Assembly (NCBI GenBank): GCA_032622095.1
Contig: CP136062.1
Span: 11,929,710 to 11,993,709, forward strand
DNA from: Siphonodentalium dalli
Taxonomy: Eukaryota; Mollusca; Scaphopoda; Gadilida; Siphonodentaliidae
Length of the DNA: 64,000 nucleotides
Direction: 5' to 3'
The translations under genes and the position numbers were made by a program. Positions 15,301 to 30,300 of the stretch are shown here, one piece after another. The notes beneath the pieces were generated by a model. That model worked only from the letters and a program-made list of their open reading frames with translations, was not told the DNA's origin and made no database searches. Each line of letters starts with the position of its first letter. Within the stretch, counting starts at the first letter, position 1.

Positions 15301-18300
15301 ATACAGGTGAAGAATGTGTCATGATTATCACAGATGTGATTATTTATAGAGTAATCATGCAAAAAATATTTAGCTAACACATTGTGTCAACAGGATTGGT
15401 GAAGGATGTTAATATATTTAAGCAAATAAACCAAATGACCCTCACTATGCAGGTTAGAGGTGTGTTAACATAAACTGTGCCAGAACTATAAACATAATCA
15501 ATGGAAATATTTGAGTTATCAAATTGGATAGTAAGGGGTTAATCTTACCCAAACTAATGAACTGATAAACACAGAGTAGTCAACAAAAAGCATGTCATTG
15601 GATTTAGAAACCCATACAATAAGTCAGTCTCAAGAATCCCAGCACTGTTAATATTATCCTGTAGCCCAAATGCAATTGAGGGAATTTCAAAATAAGACAT
15701 ATCCTCTAATGATGAATTTCAATTGGTCATTTCTTGAAACACTGACTGAACCTGGCTCAAAGTTAAAGTGATAATTTAATATATGTCTATCAGATAATAT
15801 GAGTCAATCGAATGGGTTAATTTTAATCCCAAATCCATGCAAATTAAAAGTGGATCACCATCAACATGTACATAGAATAGGAGAATGATCAAATAAAAAA
15901 CATCAGAAGACCATATGATGTGTGCAGAGGGTTAATCATTTTCAATGACATCATATGATGGAACTAAGGAATGCTGTATTAATTATTTTCTAAGTTATAA
16001 CAACAGTGTCTCTGTAAACAATAATGCCATGAACTGCATGGTTTCAACAGAGAACAGAACTGGAATAAAGAGTCTAACATCAATCACAGTTTGACAGATG
16101 TTTATAAGTCTGCAGCCACCAGTGGAACTATCAGGTCACTGTGTCCCAAGCAAAAAATTATCTCCTTCCAATAACACAGGTGTGTGTTGTGTCTTGTTCT
16201 ATTCAAATTTAATAGTGCATGGAAAAGAGGTGTGAATTATAAAGGGCCATAACTCTGTTAATATATACCGGATCAAACCCATATTCGCACTTGATCTGTA
16301 TTTAGGGGTCAGAAATTCAAATACCAAAATTGGTGTCGATCAGATGAAAAATGTTTGAGTCATCCTGGCTTGGATGAATTCTATTTAAAAACAAGAGTGG
16401 AAAGGGTTAACTAAACAATACCAAAATCCATACAGATGAAGAACGTGCTAAGAAAGACCTAGGTCAGAAATATGAGGCAGATCAGAAGAAAATTGTTTGA
16501 CTTCGATACATTGGATAGCATTTGTGAGCAGGGTTAATTATTTTCTAAACCAATCAACCAATCCATACCAAAAACTATACAGGTGAGCCATGTGTCATCA
16601 TAAATCTGCATATAAAATATGAACACAATGGGTAAAAAAATACATGAGTATATCAGATAGAATATGACCAGGTATGGATGGAAAGTGTTAATCATTTCTA
16701 AACCGATCAACCGATCGATACCAAAAAAACTATACAGGTGAGGGGTGTGTCATCATAAACATGCACATAAAATTTGAACATGATCCGATAAAAACTACTC
16801 AAGTAATCGAATCGGATAGCAAGTGTCTACGGACAGACGGACGGACAGACAGATGGACGAACGAACGAACGACGGATGGTTGATCCGGACGTCGGCATTA
16901 TGTGTACCATACATGGTATGGGTACACATAAAAACCAAAGCTTATATATTTTAACATATACTTGTTCAAGTCTGAGTGTGCCTGTCAGTAGCAGAATGAG
17001 GTCCCCAGAGGGTGAATTTAGTGACGCTATCCCACATAGCGGGCAAGAGTCATTAAATTCACCCTCTGGGAACCACATTCGGCATGGCCTCAAAACTAAA
17101 AACTTAAAAAGTAATAGAATCTATGTGAAGAAGTTTCTATAGAAATTTGATAATAAAGAAACTTTCCAGAGAAGATGAGGCCTAAGCAGAAATAGTTAAT
17201 TTAAGGGTGAATTAAGTGATGCTAGCCCACTGTGCATATGACAGACACACCATTTATTTAGGCTTGGTGCTCACAGCCTTGAACACTTTTCTTTACTGAG
17301 CAAATTTTCCCACTTTCTTTTTTTTGGTTGATATTCTCTAATTTTCTGACAAGGTTTAACTCCGAAACATAACATACCTGAACATGTTTTCCCATCGCCC
17401 TGGTAACCCGGTTGGCAGACGCACTGGTAATGTATAACTGGTACAAGCTGTGCGCAGTTGGCATATTTATTACACGATGTCTCACAGAGATGCGTCTCAG
17501 TCACCTTCCAAGCATTTGATACTAGAAGAAATAACATAAATATGCCAGTTCTATTTCACCGAGTTATTTATAAAAATGAAAGTGTCAATGACACTGTAGC
17601 TCAACTTGGAAAGGAAATAACTTCATGTGTTACAATCAATGGAGTGATTAGGAATGCAGAAAGTTGAAATGTCTATAAGTAATACTAGCTAGATTATCAA
17701 CATGAAGAGATATATATATAAAAGTAAAATCCAAGATGGTTGCTGGCGGCTACAATTGTAAGTTTTCCAATGAAATTCAAAAACATTTGATAGCTTCCAT
17801 CTAGTAGATCAATATCAACATTAATATGAAGTCTGGAGATGATTGGATGAGGGAAGTGGACTGTAGGGTGGGCAAAAGGATTTAGTCATGCAAAGAGTAA
17901 AATCCAAGATGGCTGACAGTGGACACATTTTAAGGCCGAATGACCCCAAAATGACTCGTTCCTATCTACATCCCAATGTCAACACCCATGACAAATTTCA
18001 TGATGATCAGACCAAAGGTACAACATGTAGCCCGAGCCAAAGGATTTAGTCATGCAAAGAGTAAAATCCAAGATGGCTTCTAGCGGCCATGTTTTTTGGC
18101 CAAATGATCCCAAAATGACTCGTTCCCATCTACATGTCAATGTCAACAGTCGTGACAAATTTCATAATGATCCGACGAAAGGTACGTCCTGTAGACCGTG
18201 TCAAAGGAATTAGTCATGCAAAGAGTAAAATCCAAGATGGCTGCTGGCGGGCATGTTTTTTGGCCGAATGACCTAAAAATGACTAGTTCTCAGCTACATG

Positions 18301-21300
18301 TCATTATTAACATCCATGACAAATTTCATGATGATCTGACCAAAGGTACGACCTGTAGCCCGTGCTAATGGATTGAATTTTGATATCCAAGATGGCCGCT
18401 GGCGGCCATGTTTTTCGGCCGATTGATCACAAAATGACTCGTTCCCATCTACATGTCAATGTCAACAGTCATGACAAATTTCATAATAATCCGACTAAAG
18501 GTACGTCCTGTAGACCGTGTCAAAGGATTTAGTCATGCAAAGAGTAAAATCCAAGATGGCTGCTGGCGGGCATGTTTTTGGCCGAATGACCTAAAAATGA
18601 CTAGTTCCCATCTACATGTCATTGTTAACATTCATGATAAATTTCATGATGATCTGACCAAAGGTACGACCTGTAGCCTGTGTGAAAGGATTTAGTCATG
18701 CAAAGAGTAAAATCCAAGATGACTGCCAGCGGCCATGTTTTCTGGCCGAACGACCCGAAAATTAATCGTTCCCATCTACATGTCAATATTAACATACATG
18801 ACAAATTTCATGATAATCAGACAAACAGTATGACCTGTAGCCCGTGCTAATGGATTGAATTTTGATATCCAAGATGGCCGCTGGCGGCCATGTTTTTCGG
18901 CCAATTGATCACAAAATGACTCTTTCCCATCTATATGTCAGTGTCAACAGTCATGACAAATTTCATAATGATCCGACCAAAGGTACGACCTGTGGCCCAT
19001 GCCAAAGGATTTAGTCATGCAAAGAGTAAAATCGAAGATGGCTGCAGCGGCCATATTTTCTAGCCAAACGATCCCAAAATTACTCGTTCCATCTACTTGT
19101 CAATATGATCATGATGATCAGACAAACAGTATGACCTGTAGCCCGTGCTAATGGATTGAATTTTGATATCCAAGATGGCCACTGGCGGCCATGTTTTTTA
19201 GCCGAATAACCCCAAAAGGACTCCATGATCTGACGAAAGGTACGACCTGTGGCCCGTGCCAAATGATTTAGTCATGCAAAGAGTAAAATCCAAGATGGCT
19301 GCTGGTGGCCATGTTTTTTGGTCGAATGAACTAAAAATGACTCGTTCCCATCTACATGTCATATTTAACATCCATGACAAATTTTATTTCATAAATTATC
19401 AATTACCTGATATGTCCATAGTGATAAGGTAACTTCAGCTTACCGGATTTATGCCGTGCGGTTCGTTCCGCTGTTCCGTTCCGTGTTTTTGAAAAACCGG
19501 AAGCGAAAGTACCAAATCCTACCCGAATCATTGTATCTTTCAGCGAACAACAAGCTGGTTGATTTATTTACGCAGTTAAGATTATGAGATTATGAGATCT
19601 TTACGGAATCTTAACACTATGAGAGAGAAGAAGCTTGTCTCGCTACTCCACAACCGTAGGTTGCTATCAAACGGACTCGTTCCCATCTACATGTCATTAT
19701 TAACATCCATGACAAATTTTATGATGATCAAACTAAAGGTACGACCTGTAGCCCGTGCTAAAGGATATAGTTATACAAAGAGTAAAATCCAAGATGGCTA
19801 CTGGCGGCCAGGTATTTTGGCCGAATGACCTCAAAATGACTCAATATTAACATCCATGACAAATTTCATGATGATCAGACGAACAGTACGACCTGTGGAC
19901 CGTGCTAATGGATTGAATTTTGAAATCAAAGATGGCCGCTGGCAACCATGTTTTTTGTCCGAATGACCCCAAAATGATTTGTTGCCATCTACATTCCAAT
20001 TGCAACAGCCACGACAAATTTCATGATGATCAGACTAAAGGTACGACCTGTAGCCCGTGCTAAAGGATTTAGTCATACAAAGAGTAAAATCCAAGATGGC
20101 TACTGACGGCCATGTTATTTGCCCGAATGACCCAAAAATGACTCGTTCCCATCTACATGTCATTGTTAACATCCATGACAAATTTTATGATGATCCGACC
20201 AAAGGTACAACGAACCTGGACTTGTGTGCATTGGTACATATATGCACATATACCAGGAAAAGAGAGGGAGATACATTCATGAACATGTCAAACTGTATAC
20301 CCTGTATATGCGATTGGAATACATACTATACATGTATGAAATCTGGACTGTATATATTGGGATAGACCCACAAAACTTCTGCAAACTTCATCAGACCACA
20401 GCAAAATAAGTGAGCTCTGAAGTCTAAAGATTATCAATATGGACATATCAGGTAATTGATAATTTATGAAATAAAATTTAAAAATTTGATTTATCAAGTT
20501 AAGATTTTATGAATAAATTATAATTACCTGATATGTCCATGACCCACCCATCCTCCCCTATGAAGTTAGCATTCTAGGCAGCTTATTGTTCGCCTCCGAT
20601 GAATGATTCGGGTAGGATTTGGTGTGGTACTTTCGCTTCCGGTTTTTCAAAAACACGGAACGGAAAAGCGGAATGAACCAGGCGTAAATCCGGTAAGCTG
20701 AAGTTACCTTATCAATATGGACATATCAGGTAATTATAATTTATTCATAAAATCAAATTTTTAAATTTCATGATGATCAGACCAAAGGTATGACCTGTAG
20801 CCTGTGTGAAAGGATTTAGTCGTGCAAAGAGTAAAATCCAAGATGGCGGCCAGCGGCCATGTTTATTGGCTGAACGACCCCAAAATTACTCATTCCCATC
20901 TAGAATGTAATATGTTGTTTCAGTAACCAATCAATTGGTTTATGAAATCAGTCGTGAAATCCAATTGTTGAAAACTTAACTAAAATTAGTGGAATAATTA
21001 CACCCAACCCACTCCCGCTATCGCGACGTCCCTGGCGAATACAACTGATTATCCAGAGCCCATCTAGATGTCTATATTAACATCCATGACAAATTTCATG
21101 ATGATCAGACGAACAGTACGACCTGTATCCCGTGCTAATGGATTTAATTTTGAAATCCAAGATGGCCGCTGGCAACCATGTTATTTATCCGAATGACCCC
21201 AAAATGACTCGTTCCCATCTACATCCCAATTTCAACAGCCATGACAAATTTCATGATGATCAGACTAAAGGTACGACCTGTAGCCCGTGCTAAAGGATTT

Positions 21301-24300
21301 AGTCATGCAAAGAGTAAAATCCAAGATGGCTGCTGGCGGGCATGTTTTTTGGCCGAATGACCATAAAATGACTTGTTCCCATCTACATGTCATTGTTAAC
21401 ATCGATGACAAATTTTATGATGATCCGACCAAAGATACAACCTGTAGCCCGTGCCAAAGGATTTAGTTATGCAAAGAGTAAAATCCAAGATGGCTGCCGG
21501 TGACCATGTTTTTTTTTGGCCGAATGACCCCAAAATTACTCGTTCCCATCTACATGTCAATATTAACATCCATGACAAATTTCATGATGATCAGATGAAC
21601 AGTACGACCTGTAGCCTGTGCTAATGGATTGAATTTTGAAATCAAAGATAGCCGCTCTCGGCCATGTTTTTTGTCCGAATGACCCCAAAATGAATCGTTC
21701 CGGTCTAAATGTTGATGTCAACAAATTTCATAATGATCCGACCAAAGGTACGACCTGTAGCCTGTATTGTTGACGACTCGCACACACAGACGACAGATAC
21801 CAAGCCATGGCAATAGCTCAAACTTTACAAAGTAAAGTTGAGCTAAAAAGTTATCATTATATAATTTGATCCTTTCTATACTAAATGGACACTTCCACTC
21901 AGTTATAAAAGTCAGATTAATACTGCGGCATGTTAGTTTAATGCCGTGGCATGTTAGTTTAATACTGTGGCATCTTAGTTTAATGCCGTGGCATGTTAGA
22001 TTAATACTGCGGCATGTTAGTTTAATGCCGTGGCATGTTAGATTAATACTGTGGCATGTTAGTTTAATGCCGTGGCATGTTAGATTAATACTGTGGCATG
22101 TTAGTTTAATGCCGTGGCATGTTAGATTAATACTGTGGCATCTTAGTTTAATGCCGTGGCATGTTAGATTAATACTGTGGCATCTTAGTTTCAACATGTT
22201 GCAATGGCATTTCCTACGGCATTGCTTATTGCAGTGGCTAATTTCGAGGCATGAAAAGTATATATTGATTTTAATGTAAACATATTTTTATTTCCAAATC
22301 CAACATAACATAATATACAGATGATACAAATATGCAAAATAGAAGAGATAATGTATGGAAATGAGGATCAGACAACAAGCCCGAGGGCTTATATGAAGTC
22401 TTCTCATCTTTGGCGACATGCCCCTTCCCCAAGGGAGGGGTATCGATCAGACGGGAAAGGATTGAAATAATGTTTTTCAGGAGAAATGGAGATATATAAC
22501 TAAGTTTGAGTTAGGGATGGAAACAGGGAGAAGATAGTGTTAGGGATGGCAAGAGGAAGGGAGACAGAGAGAGAGAGGGGTGAGAAAGTAGAAGACAGGA
22601 AGGGGACAGATGAATCGTGAAATGATGACAGTGGTGGGGAGTTTTCAATAATTGAGTTGTTGCGTGATAAAAATGATGCTCGTCTATAGTAATATGCATG
22701 CATCAAGACTCCATGGGAGGGGGTCAATCGCAATGGCCAATTTCAATGGTGTTCACTGTGAACATCGTAGCATCCTTCATGTGGAAACATTTCACGTATA
22801 TACAGAATAGTGACAAGTAAGTAACATATAAAATAATCGTTAACGGAAGACATTTAGTACTACATATATAATGGGGAATATCGTGCTGCCGCATATATTG
22901 ATTTTGGATGGCCTTACCTATTTTGCATGAGATGCCATCATCCGCGAGCTCTGATCCCACTGGGCATGTGCAATGATAACCTTTTGGAATCGGAACGCAA
23001 ATTCCGTCACATTGATGGTGCATCGAGTCACAATATAGGGGGTCTGAAAAACAAGTATTTCATAAACAGGTGAATTTAGTGTGCCTGTCATTTGCAGAAA
23101 GAGGTCCCCAGAGGGTGAATTTAGTGACGCCATCCCGCATAGCGGGCTATCATCACCAATTTCACCCTCTGGGGACCTCATTCTGCATGGCCTCATCTGC
23201 TATGGGAGACATAAGACTCAGATTGAAGTTCCCAAATGGTGAATATTGTGATGTACACCAATTGGGAACCTCGATTATGCAATGTGTCGTCTGCCAATTT
23301 GGGAATATAGAGAAACTAAACTAAAAAAGAAATAGAATCTATGTGAAGAAGTTTCTATAGAAATTTGATAATAAAGAAACTTTCCAGATAAGATGAGGTC
23401 TAAGCAGAATGAGGTCCCCAGATGGTAAATTTAGTGATGCTAGCCTGCTATGCGGGATAGCGTCACTAAATTCACCCTCTGGGGACCTCATTATGCAAAT
23501 GACAAATTCATAAACAGGTGAATTTCCATGGAGCTCCTTGAATAGGGGAATATATCATATATATATTTCATATATCTCAAATCAAATCACGCAAATTAAT
23601 CAAAATCGCATCAAATTTCAAAATGAGTTGTGCAGAATGAGGTCTCCAGAGGGTTAATTTGGTGATGCTAGCCTGCTGTGCGAGATGACAAATGACAGGC
23701 ACACTAAACTCAGGTTTATCTGAGAGATTCAACAGGTGGAGGCCTGGTGCCAGACATTTGCAGAATGAGGTCCCCAGAGGGTGAATTTAGTTACACTATC
23801 ATTACTAGCTAGCACCACTAAATTCACCTTCTGGGGACCTCATTTGGCATGGCCTCAACTTCTTTGGAAAGTATCTTTATTATTCTTTATTATCAAATTA
23901 ACAAGTTTTTTAGTTTCTTTAAGAAGAATCTTTTTCTTTTTTAATTTAGTATCTCTATATCACCGACGACACAATGCATAATGGTGCGCAAGGTAGCATC
24001 ACTAAATTCATCTTCTGGCGATCTCATTTCCCAAATGTCCGGTACCATATTCTCAGATCTAGATGAGTGGAACATGGAACATGACGGCAAATACACAGCC
24101 AAAACTTCCTGATATCCCATACAATCACACAAGATAAATATCCAATGTCTTATCCAAAAGTGACAAAGTGAAAATGATACAAAGATAAAATATGATGATC
24201 TACTTTATATTAAAACTTGATTTATTCCATTTTATCCTCAAAAGTTTGAATTTAATAGGAGATTGGATGTGTATTCCTTGAATAATTAGGATTTCAATGT

Positions 24301-27300
24301 TTTCTATAACTTTCTCAACTTTTTAGACAATATTTGGCATAAATAAAAAAGATGTTTTCTGCATGATATTGACCAACCAGGTGTGCTTCTCCTGATCAGC
24401 ACTGTGGCCGGGATGGCTAATCAAATCATCAATAAACGAACATAACAAAATCCCTGTTAATTACTCCCCATTATCAACCTTGATGTTACATATACAGTAA
24501 TGCTCTAATTAATCGACCTCTTAACCAAAGCAGAATTATGGGTAACTTTTCAGGATTTAGTCGGAAATATGGCTTGTTGCCATTCATCAAAAAGCTCTCC
24601 CTGAGAGCTTTCCAATGAATGGCAACAAGCCATATTTCCGACTAAATCCTGAAAAGTTACCCATAATTCTGCTTTGGTTAAGAGGTCGATTAATTAGAGC
24701 ATTACTATACCTTTGAGGGCTGGGCTGGATAACGTCAAATCAAGTCATTGAGGGTTATAAAGTTAAACAACGATGGTTGCTTTTCGGCACAATAAACAGG
24801 ACCTGGTGCCAGACTTACCTGAGAGATACGATGGGTGGAACATGACGACACTAGTTGGCCGTGACAGGGTTAACGTACTCCAACTTACCTGAGAGATTTG
24901 ATGGGTGGAACATGACAACGCTAGTCGGCCGTGACAGATAATCAGCCAGGACTTCCTGATATCCCGTCTTTAAGCTCACCATAAACACTTTCTTGGAATA
25001 CCAATCAGAATAAACAAGAATGTCGTTCATCACATGAATACCATAAACGTGGAAGAGAGTGTTACTCAAGAACAGTAACTCTTGTTGTCTTGAACCTGTA
25101 ACAATAGATCGATCATCACATGTATATCAAGAACAGTAACTCTTCTTGTCTTGAACCTGTAAAGTTGGCACCCTGGAATGTTACACTATAGGGTTCCGGC
25201 ACTCAACTTGTTAAACTTAAATGGTCATTAACAGTTTGATATTGAAGCAGTTTCCTATCTTATATAATACAAGGTGATTTAGATGTCCAATTTGATCAAA
25301 ATAGATTGATTAACTCTTTCAGTGCCACGGGCCGGTCTCATTGGCCCTACTTTACGGTCTGTAGAGTGCCAGGGCTGATAAAATCGGCCCTAAAACAATT
25401 TGTTTTTGTTTTTTGGGTTATAGCGAATTTAAAAACAAACTGGATAAAACCTTAGGGGCATGTTATAACTCAAAAGTATCACTAAGTATTCATAGTAATA
25501 ATTTTGATGCCCATGAAAAACATAAGATTCCCTAGCACTAAACCTACAAAATAAGTCTGGCACTGAAAGAGTTAAAGAATATAAGAAAAAATTATTAAAA
25601 TTGTAAAAAATTGTAGAAAATAATAACAAATGATGAAAAATTGTTAGGCCAATGCATTCTCTTATATATGCGAGGCGACCTATGGTCGACTCGCATATAT
25701 AAGAGAATGCATTGGCACAGGGTATATGGGTTGATACAAAAATCGGACCTGGCACTCAAAGGGTTAAAGATTTCACCTACCATTCATATTCATTTTGAAT
25801 ATTTTTCCTTTGCCGTCAGCTATATAGATCGTCTTGTCAACGAGTGCCAGTGAGTTAGGCCACATGTGATCTCTTGTCATTAGTAAGGTACGATGTTGAC
25901 CGTTTCCCCGCGCTTTATAAACGTAACCAATAGACTTCCTCATGTTATACTCCGTCCATATAATCCATCTGAAAAGACATTATTTTATATTCATGGAGGG
26001 GAACAAGCCTTGAAATAGGGTGTCTGTCATTTGCAGAATGAGGTCCCCAGAGGGTGAATTTAGTGATGCTACCCCGCATAGCAGGCTAGCATCACCAAAT
26101 TCACCCTCTGGGAACCTCATTCTGCTGAGGTGTAAGCAGAATGAGGTCCCCAGAGGGTGAATTTGGTGATTCTAGCCCGCTATGTGGGGTAGCATCACTA
26201 AATTCACCCTCTGGGGACCTCATTCTGCAAATGACAGACACCCTATTTCAAGGCTTCGTGGGGGATCATGTGATTTCGAGGTTGGTGAGTACCACGCATT
26301 CAAAATGGCCGAGGCGAGTGGAAACACACAAAAATGTTATACATGAGGAACTTACTCAAAATATAGAATTTTGACCGTTAGGAGCAAACACTAGTTTATT
26401 TATTAAAATAAGATGATACCTTATTTCTTCAAAATACTCAGTAGTTTTCTGTAACATTCTGACCAAAGTTGCCAGTCGGAGGTTCGTGTAATACACCAGT
26501 GGATACATCTAGGAGAATCCTTCGACTGACAACTTTGGTCAGAATGTTAGCGCAAACAACTGTGAGATTGTAAACAAATGGGGTATCAGCTATTCTCGTA
26601 GCTGCCAAAATACTATGTCATATATTGACTTTAGTTGAATACATATCTGAAACATTCCATGGAATAATGGTCTACAGTAATGCCCTAAATAATCGACTCC
26701 TTAACCACAGTGGAATTATGGGTAACTTTTCAGAATTTAATCGGAAATATGGCTTGTTGCCATTCATCATAAAGCTCTCAATTCCAATGAATGGCAACAA
26801 GCCATATTTCCGACTAAATCCTGAAAAGTTACCCTTAATTCCACTGTGGTTGAGGAGTCGATTATTTAGGGCATTACTGTATTATTGATTTGGAGGCAAG
26901 ACTCCAAATAAGTGGTCTGACATTGTTAATTTGTCAGATGCTATGTCTGACATAATGTCAGGTTGATATTGACGTATTTAAAAAAAATATATCACTGGTA
27001 ATGTGATATTTTGCAAAATATATTGATATAGTGTGCTGTTAAATGAAATGTTAAATGTATGTTTGCATTTCGTAAGCATAGTATATGAAACATCGGACTG
27101 ACTAAGCAACTCACTTGTTTTGTAGTATCATTATCGTCGCCCGCAAATGTATGCTTGATTTAGATAATAAAATCTCGTCACGAAATGCGTCAAAAGAGCC
27201 TTTGAATATTTGTATAGTATGTAAGACATCAGACTAACTAAGCAACTCACTTATTCTGGGGACCCATTATGATCGCCCGAGGGGTATGCTTGCATTTCGT

Positions 27301-30300
27301 AAGCATGGTATATGAGATGGGACCTCGGTGGAGGTTAAGTCTACCAATATGTCCGCCACGATTTCCGTACGCTGTCCAGAATAATCGCTGCTTATCACTA
27401 TCTATAGCAAGTCCATCGACAAAATATCCGACATCGTAAAGTACGATTGGCTTTATCTCCTTCAGTGATGACGACATGATGGTTTTCCTGAAAGAGAATA
27501 AAAGTCCTTTATTATCAGCCTATGTGTCTAACCCATAGAGAGCCCCACACAGACTGGAGCAGACGACACTCTGTAGTGCATTTAAACATTAAACATTATC
27601 AGTGAGGTTTGAGATGAATGTCTTACATTACTGATCAAGCCTACAAACAGTGTGTCTAACCCATAGAGAGCCCCACACAGACTGGAGCAAACTACACTTC
27701 ACAGTGCATGATTCCATCTGTGTGAGGCTCCCTGTGGGTTAAACATTAAACATTATCAGTGAGGTTTAAGATGGATGCCTTAATTACTGACCAAGCCTGA
27801 GTTTAGTGTGTCTATCATTTGCAGAATGCACTGACACATGATCTTTAATGCTGCAGGAGCACATCTCCCATCATGAAAGGTCTAATAACACTCCAATAAA
27901 GAGATTTCTTATATCAAAATATCAATTGTTATGTAACATTATTGTCACATTGCAATCCTGAGTTTAATGTGCCAGTCATTTGCAGAATGAGGTCACCAAA
28001 GGATAAATTTAGCGGGCTAGCATAATCAAATTCACCCTCCATGTGAAGAAGTTTCAAAAAAATTTTGAATAAAGAAACTTTCCTGAGAAGATGAGGGCTA
28101 AGCAGAATGAGGTTCCCAGAGGGTGAATTTAGTGATGCTAGCCTCGCCCTCTGGGGACCTCATTATGCAAATACTCAGGCCTGTTACATTGAAATTACCG
28201 ATAAACATCCAATTATAGCGGGCTAGCATCACCAATTATAGGTCAATCAAAGGTTAAAAGGTCAAAGCGTGGAAAAATATTCCGAAAATCATATTCAGAT
28301 TAAAATATTTCAACTTAGTTCACAATTATAAGTTTGTTGACAAATCACCAGTTTTATTCACATATTAAATATATTATAAAACAATGGTTTCATCATGTGA
28401 TATTTTGTTATTAGTGGTGCTGTTTTAGCGGGCTAGCATCACCAAATTCACCCTCTGGGAACCTCATTCTGCTGAGGTGTAAGCAGAATAAGGTCCCCAG
28501 AGGGTGAATTTGGTGATGCTAGCCTGCTATATTGATATTTTTGTAAGTTCATATTTTCTTCCGTTCATCGATCAAACAACCATGCAGTTCTTTGGGTACT
28601 TGTTTAACCCTTTACCCAACAGAACGGCCCTGTGCCAATGCATAGGTCGCCTCGCATATATAAGAGAATGCATTGGCTTAACACATTAAAAATTATAAAA
28701 TTGTTAAAGAATGTAAGAAAAAATGATAAAAAGTGTTAAAAAAAAGATTTTTTTTAGGCCAATGCATTCTCTTATATATGCGAGGCAACCTATGGTCGAC
28801 TCGCATATATAAGAGAATGCATTGGCACAGGGCATAACTGTAACCATCACAATGTGGTCAATGAGCCGGTTCCAATGATATCCATATTTGTATGGTTTTA
28901 TTGAGACAGACCAAAGATATTTTAGGCTGTTGAAGCTTTATTTGGCCGGTTTGTTGGGTAAAGGGTTAATACTGGCACACTAAACTTAGGCTTGGTCAGT
29001 AATTAAGGCATCCATCTTAATATGCGACCGATGTTTAATACTGGCACACTAAACTTAGGCTTGGTCAGTAATTAAGGCATCCATCTTAATATGCGACCGA
29101 TGTTTAATACTGGCACACTAAACTTAGGCTTGGTCAGTAATTAAGGCATCCATCTTAATATGCGACCGATGTTTAATACTGGCACACTAAACTTAGGCTT
29201 GGTCAGTAATTAAGGCATCCATCTTAATATGCGACCGATGATCAATTGTATTGCAGTTTCGTCAGTGATATCAGAACTACAAAAGAAAAATAGTCTGAAT
29301 TGAAGCAGACAGCAATTATTTATGGCAACATTTCAATCTCGTGCCGACATAGTGGTGTGCATTTATGTATAAAACGTTACGACAACCACCCCATTAGCGT
29401 TACTGACTGTGCGAGACCCTTATGTATAAATCGTTACGACAACCACCCCATTAGCGTTACTGACTGTGCGAGACCCTTATGTTCCTTTAACCCTTCCATG
29501 GCGGGAGCTGTGCTGGTGCAGCATTAATGATCCTGTGCCAGTAGAGAGCCTCGCATATATATGAGAATGCACTGACTTACTATGTCAAGATAAATATAGT
29601 TAGGCTAATGTATTCTCTTATATATGGGAGCCTCGCATATAAAGAGAATGCTTTGGAACAGGGTTTTTGAAAAATTTCAGGAAGCTAAAGTCATGAAGGG
29701 TTAAACTACCCTTATGGAGCCCCTCACAAATGTGAGCAGACGACACTCAGCAATATAAGCTGCCACCTGTATGGGGCTCCCTACAGGAAGCTCCAGTCAT
29801 GAAGGGGTTAAACTACCCTTATGGAGCCCCTCACAGATGTGAGCAGACGACACTCAGCAATATAAGCTGCCACCTGTATGGGGCTCCCTACAGGAAGCTC
29901 CAGTCATGAAGGGGTTAAACTACCCTTATGGAGCCCCTCACAGATGTGAGCAGACGACACTCAGCAATATAAGCTGCCACCTGTATGGGGCTCCCTACAG
30001 GAAGCTCCAGTCATGAAGGGGTTAAACTACCCTTATGGAGCCCCTCACAGATGTGAGCAGACGACACTCAGCAATATAAGCTGCCACCTGTATGGGGCTC
30101 CCTACAGGAAGCTCCAGTCATGAAGGGGTTAAACTACCCTTATGGAGCCCCTCAAAGATGTGAGCAGACGACACTCAGCAATATAAGCTGCCACCTGTAT
30201 GGGGCTCCCTACAGGAAGCTCCAGTCATGAAGGGGTTAAACTACCCTTATGGAGCCCCTCACAGATGTGAGCAGACGACACTCAGCAATATAAGCTGCCA

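Larger units (their letters stand above)
17700..21770 (+). repeat. family VI satellite, ~160-bp units, about twenty copies
   Basis: 'caaagagtaaaatccaagat' recurs at 17891, 18055, 18219 and onward. Each unit continues 'ggccatgttttttggccgaa', 'tgactcgttcccatctacat', 'catgacaaatttcatgatga', 'ggtacgacctgtagcccgtg'. Copies have diverged and alternate between two subtypes ('atgcaaagagtaaaatcc' and 'gaattttgatatcc'). Interrupted by inserted elements at about 19.39-19.65 and 20.45-20.76 kb. Confidence 0.93.

Noticed and set aside
21718-22279. Open frames of about 140-160 codons on both strands
   Set aside because: Both are produced by the 42-bp tandem repeat; translations are pure repeats.
23070-23324. 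Small proteins beginning MRSPEGEF.. at many sites
   Set aside because: These are translations of the family I MITE inverted terminus, repeated wherever the element occurs.
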